Positions 18,278-26,967 of a stretch of 64,000 nucleotides of DNA are shown in pieces; position 1 is the first letter of the stretch; each line of letters starts with the position of its first letter. Origin of the DNA: Clostridium_F caseinilyticum (GTDB lineage: Bacteria > Bacillota > Clostridia > Clostridiales > Clostridiaceae); the NCBI RefSeq assembly GCF_046127645.1, contig NZ_CP175919.1; one strand, 5' to 3'. The translations under genes were made by a program, and so were the position numbers. Under the pieces are notes generated by a model. The model had not been told where the DNA came from. It ran no database searches and worked only from the letters and a program-made list of their open reading frames with translations.

Positions 18278-18307
18278 AAAAGTTAGGCTTAGAATTAAGC
18301 CTAACTT
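18278..18307. terminator. Bidirectional terminator between convergent genes
   Basis: AAAGTTAGGCTTA and TAAGCCTAACTTT flank a 4-base loop, with A and T runs outside on both strands. It serves the protease on the plus strand and overlaps the last bases of the kinase gene on the minus strand. Confidence 0.85.
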
Positions 18308-19773
18308 TTTATCTCTATATTTTTTTTAATCTGCATATCATATTTTTTTAATAGAACTTTAAACAGAACTCCTTTTTCACTATTTAAAATAAAATATTTA
18401 CCATTATGTGAATCTAAAATCATTTTTACTATATAAAGGCCAAGACCGCTTCCCCCACTTTTCCTATTACGAGATTTCTCAATTCTATAAAAGGGTTTAA
18501 ATATTTCTTTAAATTCATTTTCTTCTATATAGATTCCTGTATTTTCTATCTTTAATACAATTTCATCTCTTTCTTCATAGAGACTCACATAAACTTTCTC
18601 ATTTTCTGGAGAATGATTAATAGCATTGGTTATTATATTGTTCACTACTTTTTTTAATAATTTACTATCTCCACAAACAAATAAACTTTCTTTTATATTT
18701 TTATTTATAATTATATTCTTTTTTTTAGCTATAAAGGATATACTATAGATACATTCTTCAAGTATTTTACTTAATGAAACCTTCTCTTTTTTAGGTTTAA
18801 AACCTTGGGATTCTAATTTTGATATTTCTAGAGTTTCTTTAACCATATATTCCATATCATTTAAAACTTCAAGATTTCTTTTTAAATATTTATCTCTATC
18901 TTTATAAATACCTATATTAGATAACATACCTTCTATTTGGCCTTTTAAAATAGTTATAGGTGTTTTTAATTCATGGGATATGGTGGCTATAAATTCTCTT
19001 CTTTTTTTTTCTATTTCTCTTTCTTTTAAAATATCATCCATCAATTGTTCATTAGCCTTTTGTAATTCTTCCATAGATATTCTTAAATTATAGGATAAGT
19101 CATTTAAACTTTGAGAAAGTTCTCCTATTTCATCCTCCCCTTTTACTTCACATTTTCTAGTAAAATCTAATTTAGCCATTTCTTTAGCTACTTTGTTTAT
19201 ACTTATTAAAGGTTTAGATATGAATTTAGAATAAATTAATCCTCCTATTACAGAAATTAATATTACAACTAATCCTATATAGGGTATGAGTAAAACTAAA
19301 ACTTTAGATGCCTCTGATATTGGCTGAAGTGGAGCACTTAAATACAAATTATAGTTTTCATTACTATTATAGAATTTTATTTTTCTGTGACTTCTATATG
19401 TAGACATAGTATTAGATTTTTCCTTATTTCTAAAATGGGGTAAATCTTCTTGCTTAGGTATAGCTATAGGTCCTTTTTGTGGCACATTAGTAAAATAAAT
19501 GGCCCTTCCATATTCATCTGTTACTAATATAGTAGCATTATTATTAGAAGAAATTTTTTCTAAGTAATCTTCAATATTATCTATATCTAATTTAGTTGAA
19601 TTAGACACCACAGAATCTAATTGGTTTTCTATAGTCATTTTTTTATATTTGTAATAATAATTAGGAAGTAACATATAAATTATGGAATAAGTACATATAG
19701 AACTTACTACTAGTAACAATGTAGTTACTAAAAACAGCTTATATACTATACTTTTTTTAAATTTATTTTTCAA
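18301..19773 (-). CDS. Two-component sensor histidine kinase
   Basis: 490 residues. TM1 (about 12-35), an extracytoplasmic sensor of about 130 residues, TM2 (about 163-188), then HAMP, a HisKA domain with ISHELKTPITILKG (phospho-His) and a HATPase domain with the N box NIITNAINHSPE and the G box GGSGLGLYIVK. It overlaps the response regulator gene by 11 bp, so the two are translationally coupled. The stimulus is unknown. It is convergent with the protease and nothing shows that it regulates that gene. Confidence 0.92.
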   Translation of the reverse strand: MKNKFKKSIVYKLFLVTTLLLVVSSICTYSIIYMLLPNYYYKYKKMTIENQLDSVVSNSTKLDIDNIEDYLEKISSNNNATILVTDEYGRAIYFTNVPQKGPIAIPKQEDLPHFRNKEKSNTMSTYRSHRKIKFYNSNENYNLYLSAPLQPISEASKVLVLLIPYIGLVVILISVIGGLIYSKFISKPLISINKVAKEMAKLDFTRKCEVKGEDEIGELSQSLNDLSYNLRISMEELQKANEQLMDDILKEREIEKKRREFIATISHELKTPITILKGQIEGMLSNIGIYKDRDKYLKRNLEVLNDMEYMVKETLEISKLESQGFKPKKEKVSLSKILEECIYSISFIAKKKNIIINKNIKESLFVCGDSKLLKKVVNNIITNAINHSPENEKVYVSLYEERDEIVLKIENTGIYIEENEFKEIFKPFYRIEKSRNRKSGGSGLGLYIVKMILDSHNGKYFILNSEKGVLFKVLLKKYDMQIKKNIEIKS

Positions 19774-20428
19774 TTTTATACCCCACTCCTCTTATAGTTT
19801 TTATATAATCTACATTTAGCTTTTGCCTTAAATTTTTGATATGAGTATCAATAACACGGCTATCTCCAAAATAATCATAGCCCCATATTTGGTTTAATAA
19901 AGTTTCTCGAGAAAAAACCCTTCCTACATTCGATATTAATATTTCTAATATTTGAAATTCCTTATAAGTTAATTCTACTTCCTTACTATTAACTAAAGTT
20001 TTATAGTAAGAAGGATCTATTGTTATTTCTTCAAAACTTAAAATTGATTCCTTTTCCTCCAAATTAGTAGCTCTTCTGAGCACTGCTTCTACTCTTTTTA
20101 TTAATAAATTAATAGAAAATGGTTTAGTTATATAATCATCTATCTTAAGTTCAAATCCTTTCATTTCATCCTCTTCTTCACCTAAAGCAGTAAGCATTAT
20201 TATGGGCACATTAGATTCTTTTCTGATAATTTCACATACTACAAATCCATCTATTTTAGGAATCATTATATCTAAAATTATTAAATCAAAATTACCATGT
20301 CTAAACATTTCTACAGCCATTAACCCATCTGTAGCCCTTTCTACTAAATATCCACTTTCCTTTAAAACTTCACTTATAATAGTCTGTATATCAAAATCGT
20401 CCTCTACTACAAGAATTTTCTTTGACAT
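19763..20428 (-). CDS. OmpR-family response regulator
   Basis: 221 residues from the ATG at 20428, which follows AGGAGATG; an in-frame start at 20455 lacks a site. The receiver domain opens KKILVVEDDFD, has the phospho-acceptor Asp in LIILDIMIPK (about residue 52) and Lys in DDYITKPFS. The C-terminal winged helix is of the OmpR/PhoB type (ELTYKEFQILEIL, SRETLLNQIWGYDYFGDSRVIDTHI). It is the first gene of the two-component operon. Confidence 0.93.
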   Translation of the reverse strand: MSKKILVVEDDFDIQTIISEVLKESGYLVERATDGLMAVEMFRHGNFDLIILDIMIPKIDGFVVCEIIRKESNVPIIMLTALGEEEDEMKGFELKIDDYITKPFSINLLIKRVEAVLRRATNLEEKESILSFEEITIDPSYYKTLVNSKEVELTYKEFQILEILISNVGRVFSRETLLNQIWGYDYFGDSRVIDTHIKNLRQKLNVDYIKTIRGVGYKIEK

Positions 20429-20544
20429 TATAGTACATCTCCTGTTTAAATACATAAATTATTATGTATCATTATTTTATAATATTAATGTTTACTTTAT
20501 TTATTATTTAAAAATTGTATAATTTATTTTTAAACACAATTATA

Positions 20545-20632
20545 TCAATATATTGTATTTATTATATTTGCTTAATCTCAATATGTTGTATGCATATTAG
20601 TAATTTTTTAATTATGTAATTTGCTTATTTAT
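20545..20632. repeat. Family A palindromic repeat, degraded copy
   Basis: It shares the central CAATATGTTGTAT block and the right arm TTTTTAATTATGTAATTTGC with the other copies. The left arm is eroded. Confidence 0.5.
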
Positions 20633-21022
20633 AACCCTCTCATAGCTAAAATTATAAGGAGCTAAAGTAATTACTAACTAAGCTATTATGAATATACGAC
20701 AATCACTAAAACAATATCATCTGCCACCAAATACTGACTTGGTTTCCTTTAACTTTTACTAGTTAAAATTCCCATTAAAGCTATTATCACCTATCATTTG
20801 CAATTTGAATCATTATATTCTTTAAGTCTCTTTTATATAAAGAGTAAAATTTTTATATCTATATTTAACATACCAAACTATAGGATATACTATAGAATAA
20901 CCTTCTAAAAATATTTAAATTTTTAATTAAAAATAAATTCCTTTATATTTTATACTAATAAATACTTAAAATCTATGAACATATTTTTAATAATTATTAT
21001 GCAATTATTTCAAATAAAAATA
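20633..21022 (-). other. Intergenic stretch with a possible decayed coding remnant
   Basis: No intact gene. On the minus strand around 20700-20840, short open pieces in shifting frames read LKEYNDSNCK, GDNSFNGNFN and VKGNQVSIWW. These could be remains of one protein broken by stops and frameshifts. I do not recognise the family and the evidence is weak. The remainder is AT-rich with no signals I can support. Confidence 0.25.
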
Positions 21023-21307
21023 GGGCTATCTCAAAATAAAATAGCTTTAATTTTAAAACCGTAAATATAAATAATATATTCATAAAACAATTCATTTTCC
21101 TAAGAAGTTCTAAGTTTGACTCCATTAAAAATTTTTTACCCAGTAGAGGCACCATCCTTGGTTTCACTACTGGCTCCTCACGTCCTGTGAGGAATTACAA
21201 AAATTTTTAATTCCGTCAAATTAAGAACTACTAAAACTCATTCATATGTTTATTACATATTTTATTTATATTCACTATATTAAAATTAAAACTATTTTGA
21301 GATGCCC
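21023..21307. repeat. Family B giant palindrome, copy 2, with transposon-like termini
   Basis: 285 bp. The left end reads GGGCTATCTCAAAATA and the right end, in reverse complement, GGGCATCTCAAAATAG, like the ends of DDE insertion sequences. Inner arms pair over most of the length, with central CCCAGTAG...CTACTGG and the hairpin CCTCACGTCCTGTGAGG. No open frame. It fits a non-autonomous MITE; no clear target duplication was found. Confidence 0.8.
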
Positions 21308-21339
21308 TTGTACCTAAGTTTTGGTCGTACAAAGTTTAA

Positions 21340-21470
21340 GTAACTAAAATAATTGAATAATTCATTTTAAAATATAATTACATGAATATATTATATTGAT
21401 ATATTTGCTTAAACACAATATGTTATATGTCTATTATAAATCTTTTAATTACGCGATTTGATTAACTAAA
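21340..21470. repeat. Family A palindromic repeat, copy near 21.4 kb
   Basis: Arms AACTAAAATAATTGAATAATT and, in reverse complement, AGTTAATCAAATCGCGTAATT. The shared centre GCTTAAACACAATATGTTATAT is present. It abuts the stop of the DUF169 gene at 21475. Confidence 0.65.
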
Positions 21471-21474
21471 AATT

Positions 21475-22290
21475 TTAATATTCTAAGTTTATATTCTTAT
21501 TCTTTTTAGCAAATCTTTCCTTTATCTCATCTTTTCTACGTTTAATATCTGTAGTATTTATAGTAGCTATTACTCCTTCTACCACATTTTGAAATTTTTC
21601 AAAAGGAATTCCTACTGCCATTTCTTCATCCTTCCATTTTCCTAAAAATCTAGTGCTTGGACAAAGAACTGTGGTATTTAATCTGCCTTTTATATAAGGT
21701 TCTACAGTAGCTTCTGCACAAATTGCTTGCATTGAAGCACCTGTAATTTCTAATCTACCACCTTCATGATATAAATATCCTTGTTGAATTCTCATAACTT
21801 GATAAGGATTTACTACCAAAATCACCACATCTGGTATGGTTTCAAATTCTTCTAAAGGTGCTACTGCCACTCCATAAGTAGTGGCGCCTGTTCTGTATAA
21901 TCCAGGCACACCTTCTCTTACTCTTCTTGCTGCAGCTGGAGTTTTATATAAATTATATGAAAAATATTCTGTACCTGACTCTATTCTTTCTGTTGATGGT
22001 TCAAGATTTAAAGCAGTAGTACCTCCATCACAATTTAAATGTTCAAGTCTTACCTTGAACTTCTTACCTCTAGTAGCTTTTTCTACTACACAGCAATAAG
22101 CCAATGGTGCATTAGGTTCTTTCCATTCTAAATTGCTATACTCTTCTTTATCAAAATATAATTTTATTCCTACAGGTTTTCTACTTAAATTTAATGCACA
22201 ATTAATATCTTCGCATAATTCTTTAATAATACTATTATCATACGGGTCCTGTGGAAATCCATATGTAATTTTTTCATGTTTAAATGGCAT
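21475..22290 (-). CDS. DUF169 family protein (COG2043)
   Basis: 271 residues matching the DUF169 family from memory of its conserved blocks: RKPVGIKL near the start, a Cys pair in AYCCVVEKA, LNCDGGTTALNL, PGLYRTGATTYGVAVAP, VVILVVNPYQVMRIQQGYLY and CAEATVEPY. The conserved Cys residues suggest a metal or cofactor site. The biochemical function is unknown. It is the last gene of a four-gene operon with an ECF transporter (T, double-A and YkoE-like S), 20 bp after the T gene, which ties it to uptake or use of the same small molecule. GGAGGGG precedes the start. Confidence 0.8.
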   Translation of the reverse strand: MPFKHEKITYGFPQDPYDNSIIKELCEDINCALNLSRKPVGIKLYFDKEEYSNLEWKEPNAPLAYCCVVEKATRGKKFKVRLEHLNCDGGTTALNLEPSTERIESGTEYFSYNLYKTPAAARRVREGVPGLYRTGATTYGVAVAPLEEFETIPDVVILVVNPYQVMRIQQGYLYHEGGRLEITGASMQAICAEATVEPYIKGRLNTTVLCPSTRFLGKWKDEEMAVGIPFEKFQNVVEGVIATINTTDIKRRKDEIKERFAKKNKNINLEY

Positions 22291-22310
22291 ATTTACCCCT
22301 CCAATTTTTA

Positions 22311-23069
22311 TTATTGTACATACTTAACAGCAAAAGCAACAAGATTATTTAAATAAAGCAAAACTATAACAGAAATGATATATATAATATATAAGACTGT
22401 CATAATTATTTCATTTATAGGAATATAAAGCTGTCTATAATATGTTCTAGTTTTATACTTATCAAAAGCACGAGTTTCCATGGCCATAGATATTCTTATA
22501 CCCTTTCTAACAGCGTTAGCCATCATAGGAAGTATATACATTTTTGAATTCCATACTTTAATAAATGGATTTTTACTTTCTACAATTCCTCTTACTTTGT
22601 GTGCATATTTTATAGTTTGAAGCTCATCTTTAAAGGTAGGAAGAAATCTATAAGCAGTTAAGAAAGCATATCCTATTTTAGGAGACATCTTAAAATATTT
22701 TATCAAAGATATAACAAACTCTGTAGGATCTGTTGTTTTTACAAAGATAGAAGTATAAATACTTATTAATATTATTCTAAATCCTAATCCTAATACAGCA
22801 ATAATCTTAAGAGGTTCTCCACTAATATATCTGAAAGCTAAAATAACACACATAAAAGTTAATGACATTAATATAAATCCTTTAACAGAGTCTAGTATTT
22901 CTAATACACTTAAACTACTAAAAATCGTCCCAATTATAACACCGCTTATAATCAATATACTTGAAGAATAAGGTTTAAAATCTAAAGATCCTATGATCGT
23001 TATTATTATAAGAATAAGTAATTTTAAAAATGGATTCATCTTATCTATAAAATAATTTTTTCTCGTCAT
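22311..23069 (-). CDS. ECF transporter T component (EcfT/CbiQ family)
   Basis: 252 residues with about five hydrophobic segments and the two EcfT coupling-helix signatures: the first around RFLPTFKDEL and VRGI, the second AVRKGIRISMAMETRAFD containing the ARG-like charged motif. It is the membrane scaffold that joins the S component to the ATPase. It lies 15 bp after the double ATPase gene, in the order S, A-A, T, DUF169, which matches ykoE, ykoD, ykoC. Confidence 0.88.
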   Translation of the reverse strand: MTRKNYFIDKMNPFLKLLILIIITIIGSLDFKPYSSSILIISGVIIGTIFSSLSVLEILDSVKGFILMSLTFMCVILAFRYISGEPLKIIAVLGLGFRIILISIYTSIFVKTTDPTEFVISLIKYFKMSPKIGYAFLTAYRFLPTFKDELQTIKYAHKVRGIVESKNPFIKVWNSKMYILPMMANAVRKGIRISMAMETRAFDKYKTRTYYRQLYIPINEIIMTVLYIIYIISVIVLLYLNNLVAFAVKYVQ

Positions 23070-23084
23070 ATTTTCTTCCTCTTT

Positions 23085-24518
23085 TTAAACAAAAATATTT
23101 TCTTTCATATTTTTAGGTGATCCTTCATATTTTACTTCTCCATTTTCTAATTGTATTACCCTATCACAACAATTTAAAACCATATCCATATCATGGGTTA
23201 TCATAAGAATAGATGTGCCTTGACTATTTATTTTATACAATAAATTTATTAATTCCTTAAGATTTACTCTATCTTGTCCATATGTTGGTTCATCCAAAAT
23301 TAAGATAGATTGTCCATTTATCATCATACTAGCTGTACTTAGCCTTCTTTTTTGCCCTTGACTTAAAGAAAATGGATTAGATAGTCTGTGATCATCTAAA
23401 TTAAACATGGACAAATATGAGTCTACGGTATTTTTTATTGTTTCTGAATTTTGCTTTCTTATTTCTAGACTTAATGCCATTTCTTTTTCAACAGTCATTT
23501 TAATAAATTGATGTTCAGGATTTTGAAATACAAGGCCCATACTCTCTCCTAATTCTCTAGGATTTATATCTCTTATATTCCTACCTTTTATTAATATATT
23601 TCCCTTTTCTACCTTTAATAATCCCATTAATATTTTTGATAAAGTAGATTTACCTGCTCCATTAGGCCCAATAATTGCTGCTATCTCTCCTTTATATAAA
23701 GAAAAACTTACATTCTTTAATACATTAATATCCTTGTTATAAGCAAAATATATTTCTTTAGCCTCTAATACTTTTTCTTTATTTGATTGTTTTTTATTAA
23801 CAGTGGGAATAGTGGATTCACTTTTATAGGATTGTATAAAGGACTCCTTATCTATATTCTTAGCCTGGTCTTTTTCAAACCAAATCACATCATCTATTAT
23901 TTCACTGAATTCATCTATTTTATGTTCAACAATTAATATGGTTTTTCCAAAGTTATCCCTAAGGTCTTTTATAAGGTTGATTATTTCAATAGTAGATTTA
24001 GGATCTAAGTTTGCAGTTGGCTCGTCCATTAAAATTACTTCAGGATCCAATGCTAATATAGAAGCTAAAGCAACCTTTTGTTTTTCTCCTCCTGAAAGCT
24101 GATTTAATTGTCTCTTCTTAAGATGCTTTATCCCTATTCTATCTAAAACTTCATCAATAATATTGTTCATGTGAGACGGATCTATTTTTATATTTTCAAG
24201 TCCAAAAGCTATTTCATCTTCAACTGTAAAAGTACATAATTGACTATCTGGATCTTGAAACATATATCCAATTTCACCTGAAACAGTCTTTACACCTTTG
24301 TTTTCTATATTTTCCCCTTTATAAATAATTTCACCGCTAATATTTCCTTCTATAATATCCGGTATAACCCCAGTAATACACATAAGTAGTGAGCTTTTAC
24401 CGCATCCACTTTTGCCAGTAAGAAGTGTGACTTTATTCTTTTTTACTTTAATATTTATATTTTGAAAAACCTTATAATTATTCTGAAAAGAAAGACTTAG
24501 ATTTTTTATTTCAAGCAA
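23085..24518 (-). CDS. ECF transporter fused double ATP-binding protein (YkoD-like)
   Basis: 477 residues containing two ABC ATPase domains. The first (about 1-225) has LTGKSGCGKSS, LSGGEKQKVALASI and ILMDEPTANLD. The second (about 250-475) has IGPNGAGKSTL, LSQGQKRRLSTAS (signature with Gln instead of Gly) and LILDEPTYGQD. Both domains have a conserved switch His (VEHKID, ITHDMD). The fused EcfA arrangement is that of YkoD. It starts 2 bp after the S gene stop, so translation is probably coupled. Confidence 0.9.
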   Translation of the reverse strand: MLEIKNLSLSFQNNYKVFQNINIKVKKNKVTLLTGKSGCGKSSLLMCITGVIPDIIEGNISGEIIYKGENIENKGVKTVSGEIGYMFQDPDSQLCTFTVEDEIAFGLENIKIDPSHMNNIIDEVLDRIGIKHLKKRQLNQLSGGEKQKVALASILALDPEVILMDEPTANLDPKSTIEIINLIKDLRDNFGKTILIVEHKIDEFSEIIDDVIWFEKDQAKNIDKESFIQSYKSESTIPTVNKKQSNKEKVLEAKEIYFAYNKDINVLKNVSFSLYKGEIAAIIGPNGAGKSTLSKILMGLLKVEKGNILIKGRNIRDINPRELGESMGLVFQNPEHQFIKMTVEKEMALSLEIRKQNSETIKNTVDSYLSMFNLDDHRLSNPFSLSQGQKRRLSTASMMINGQSILILDEPTYGQDRVNLKELINLLYKINSQGTSILMITHDMDMVLNCCDRVIQLENGEVKYEGSPKNMKENIFV

Positions 24519-24520
24519 TA

Positions 24521-25087
24521 TTAAGATTCACTTCCTTTACTAATCTTAAAATCATTAAGTACCCCTGTAGATTTTAAAGCTTTTCCTAATGCTATTGAAA
24601 GGCCTGCTCCAAATATAATTGAACTAATTACTCTAATAATAATCATTATTGGTATAAGTTTAGGGTAAAGTTGAAATCCAAAAATAAAGTAATCTCTCAT
24701 TGTTACAAGAATCATTGCTAAAATTGATGCAATAGACATTTGAAAACAAGAAAATTTTGAATATTTTCTGGTTGCTACAGCTATTTCCACACCAGCACCT
24801 TGAAGTAAAGATGCAACAATTATATGTATTCCATAAGGACTCCCCATCAATAAATTTACTAGTCCTGTAAAAAGTGACCCAACAATTCCTGCACCAGGTT
24901 TTCTAACTATATACATTGATAATAAAGCTGATATTAAATATACTCCATATATAATATCTCCTCCTAAGGGACCTGCTATAGTAGTAAGAGGCTGATAAAT
25001 ACTATCTAATCCCATAAAAACAACTCCCATAAGAGCGCTTAGCATAGCCATTACTACAATTTCCTTTAATTTTAAAGTTTGTTTCAT
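24521..25087 (-). CDS. ECF transporter S component (YkoE family)
   Basis: 188 residues, about five or six hydrophobic segments, with an N-terminal LKEIVVMAMLSALMGVVF and the YkoE-type blocks GPLGGDIIYGVYL, RKPGAGIVGSLFTGLVNLLMGSPYG and LQGAGVEIAVA. YkoE proteins of Bacillus bind hydroxymethylpyrimidine or thiamine. Here the leader is short and shows no TPP riboswitch motif, and the operon includes DUF169, so the substrate may differ. TCCTCC in reverse complement gives GGAGGA before the ATG. It is the first gene of the operon. Confidence 0.85.
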   Translation of the reverse strand: MKQTLKLKEIVVMAMLSALMGVVFMGLDSIYQPLTTIAGPLGGDIIYGVYLISALLSMYIVRKPGAGIVGSLFTGLVNLLMGSPYGIHIIVASLLQGAGVEIAVATRKYSKFSCFQMSIASILAMILVTMRDYFIFGFQLYPKLIPIMIIIRVISSIIFGAGLSIALGKALKSTGVLNDFKISKGSES

Positions 25088-25467
25088 ATTATATATCCTC
25101 CAATCATTAATTTGTATAAGCTTTATTATAACATTAGTAAAGATTGAATATATTGTCTAATAAGAAAGATTTATGGTTTAATGTGCAATTATCAAAAAAA
25201 TTAATAATTATTGACTTTTAATAAAATTTCTAAAGTAACATAAATATATCCTTACTTAAGATCATACCCCTAGCATCATTTTTATAAATTTACTATTCTT
25301 ATATTAAATTATATAGCTTGTATATTCTAATATAGTTCTTAATTAAATTAAATTGTATTTAAAAGTACCATACAAAAATTCAATTATGTTTATTGCATAG
25401 TTATTTTATCTTAAGGGAATAATTATTCTGTATACTATATATTTTCTTATAAAGGGATGAGGTACTT
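25088..25467. other. Divergent intergenic region without a riboswitch
   Basis: 380 bp between the ECF operon (minus) and the germination operon (plus). On the minus side TATAAT lies about 35 bp before the S-component gene, but I see no convincing -35 and no conserved TPP or other aptamer. On the plus side is the conserved element described at 25395. Otherwise AT-rich and featureless. Confidence 0.5.
25395..25425 (+). promoter_or_regulatory. Conserved element, possible sigma-G promoter of the ger operon
   Basis: GCATA, 18 bp, AATAATTA. The same arrangement (GTATA, 18 bp, AATAATTA) occurs at 28055-28085 before the second GerA gene, in a stretch (TAGTTATTTTATC..GAGGGAATAATTATT) kept between the two paralogous units. 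Sigma-G promoters have a GHATR -35 and a CATNNTA -10, and germinant receptors are forespore-expressed; the -10 here is a poor match, so this stays tentative. Confidence 0.35.
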
Positions 25468-26967
25468 ATGAAAAATAAAAATTTAAATGAGCTACAAAAC
25501 AAAATTAATAATATTAAACATTTAATCGGTGAAAAAAATAATTTAATAATAAAAGATTTTATAATATCCTCAAATTCTGATATAGGAGCTGCATTATTAT
25601 ACATAGATGGATTAGTTAATAATGAAACCATAGATAGAGATATTCTTAAACCTTTAATGTTCCATGTAAAAGATGATTTAAATACTATAGATAATTTAGA
25701 GGAAATTCTTTGTAAAAAATACATATACCTTAGCAATACCTTTTTAGAAGAAGATATTAATCAAGCTATTTTTCATATAAAAAGAGGAAAATCTATATTG
25801 ATCTTACAAGGTGGTACAAAGTTTATAATTCTTGATACTGCTGGTGGAGATTATAGAGATATTACAGATCCAATAAATGAAACTTCTGTAAGAGCATCTA
25901 GAGAAGGTTTTGTAGAAAAATTAGAAACTAATGTAATTATATTACGAAGAAGAATAAAGGATAATAATTTAGTACAAGAAAATTTGGTAGTTGGAAGAAG
26001 GAGTCAAACAGATGTAACCTTAATGTATATTGATAATATAGCAGATAACAATATAGTTGAAGATATAAAATCAAGATTATCCTTAATAGATGTGGATGGT
26101 TTTGTAGGCAATGGTATGTTAGAGCAACTTATAGAATATAACCCCTACAGTATATTTCCTCAAGCTTTCTTCACAGAAAGACCAGACATAGTAGAAGCAA
26201 ATTTATTTGAAGGTAAAATTGCTATTATTACTGATGGCACTCCCTTTGTAATAACAGTTCCTGCAATATTTTTTGAGTTTTTTCAAGCAGTTGAGGATTA
26301 TACCCAAAGAACCCTTATATCTTCCTTTACAAGATTATTAAGATATATTGGGGTTTTTATAGTTACAACACTACCTGCTATTTATATAACTCTAATAAAA
26401 TTTAATTCAGAATTGATTCCCTTTGAATTTGTAGGGGCTCTTATTGAATCAAGAAAAGGAATAGCATTAACTCCTTTTATGTCTATATTATCTATGAATA
26501 TAATCATAGACTTTTTAAGAGAGGGTGGCTTAAGACTTCCCTTTAAGATAGGTCAAACCCTAAGTGTTGTTGGAGGTATTATAATAGGTGATGCAGCCAT
26601 AAAGGCAAAAATAGTTAGCTCCACCACACTACTTGTAGTAGGTGTTTCCACAGTGGCTACTTTTTTAATACCCAACTATGAGATGGCTATTTCCATAAAG
26701 CTAATAAACTATCCTATGTTATTTTTAGGTAACTTTTTAGGTATGTTTGGTATTACAATAGGATGGTTTTTTTTAATAGCATACTTATGTACTTTAGAAA
26801 GCTATGGGGTACCTTATTTTAAAATATATAAAAGTGATTTAAAAGATATCTTTGTAATAAGCCCTCTATATAAAATGAACAAAAGACCAAAAGTTATTCC
26901 TAATTCAAATCCAACTAGAGAAAGTAATTTCAGAGACTTGTTTAGGAGGAAAAAGAATGGTGAATAA
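25468..26967 (+). CDS. Spore germinant receptor A subunit (GerA/GerKA family), first copy
   Basis: 499 residues. An N-terminal soluble domain (about 1-230, including HIKRGKSILILQGGTKFIILDT and DPINETSVRASREGF) precedes a membrane domain with about five hydrophobic segments (from IGVFIVTTLPAIYITLI, about residue 290). Conserved blocks RRSQTDVTLMYI, DGFVGNGMLEQLIE, PQAFFTERPD and EGGLRLPFKIGQTLSVVGG are typical of GerAA/GerKA. It sits in the spore inner membrane as part of a nutrient receptor. It overlaps the B gene by 11 bp. It is closely related to the second copy at 28119. AAAGGGATGAGG precedes the start. Confidence 0.93.
   Translation: MKNKNLNELQNKINNIKHLIGEKNNLIIKDFIISSNSDIGAALLYIDGLVNNETIDRDILKPLMFHVKDDLNTIDNLEEILCKKYIYLSNTFLEEDINQAIFHIKRGKSILILQGGTKFIILDTAGGDYRDITDPINETSVRASREGFVEKLETNVIILRRRIKDNNLVQENLVVGRRSQTDVTLMYIDNIADNNIVEDIKSRLSLIDVDGFVGNGMLEQLIEYNPYSIFPQAFFTERPDIVEANLFEGKIAIITDGTPFVITVPAIFFEFFQAVEDYTQRTLISSFTRLLRYIGVFIVTTLPAIYITLIKFNSELIPFEFVGALIESRKGIALTPFMSILSMNIIIDFLREGGLRLPFKIGQTLSVVGGIIIGDAAIKAKIVSSTTLLVVGVSTVATFLIPNYEMAISIKLINYPMLFLGNFLGMFGITIGWFFLIAYLCTLESYGVPYFKIYKSDLKDIFVISPLYKMNKRPKVIPNSNPTRESNFRDLFRRKKNGE

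Noticed and set aside
25088..25260. TPP riboswitch before the YkoE-like gene
   Set aside because: The CTGAGA and ACCTGA-type THI-box cores are absent and -10 lies close to the gene.
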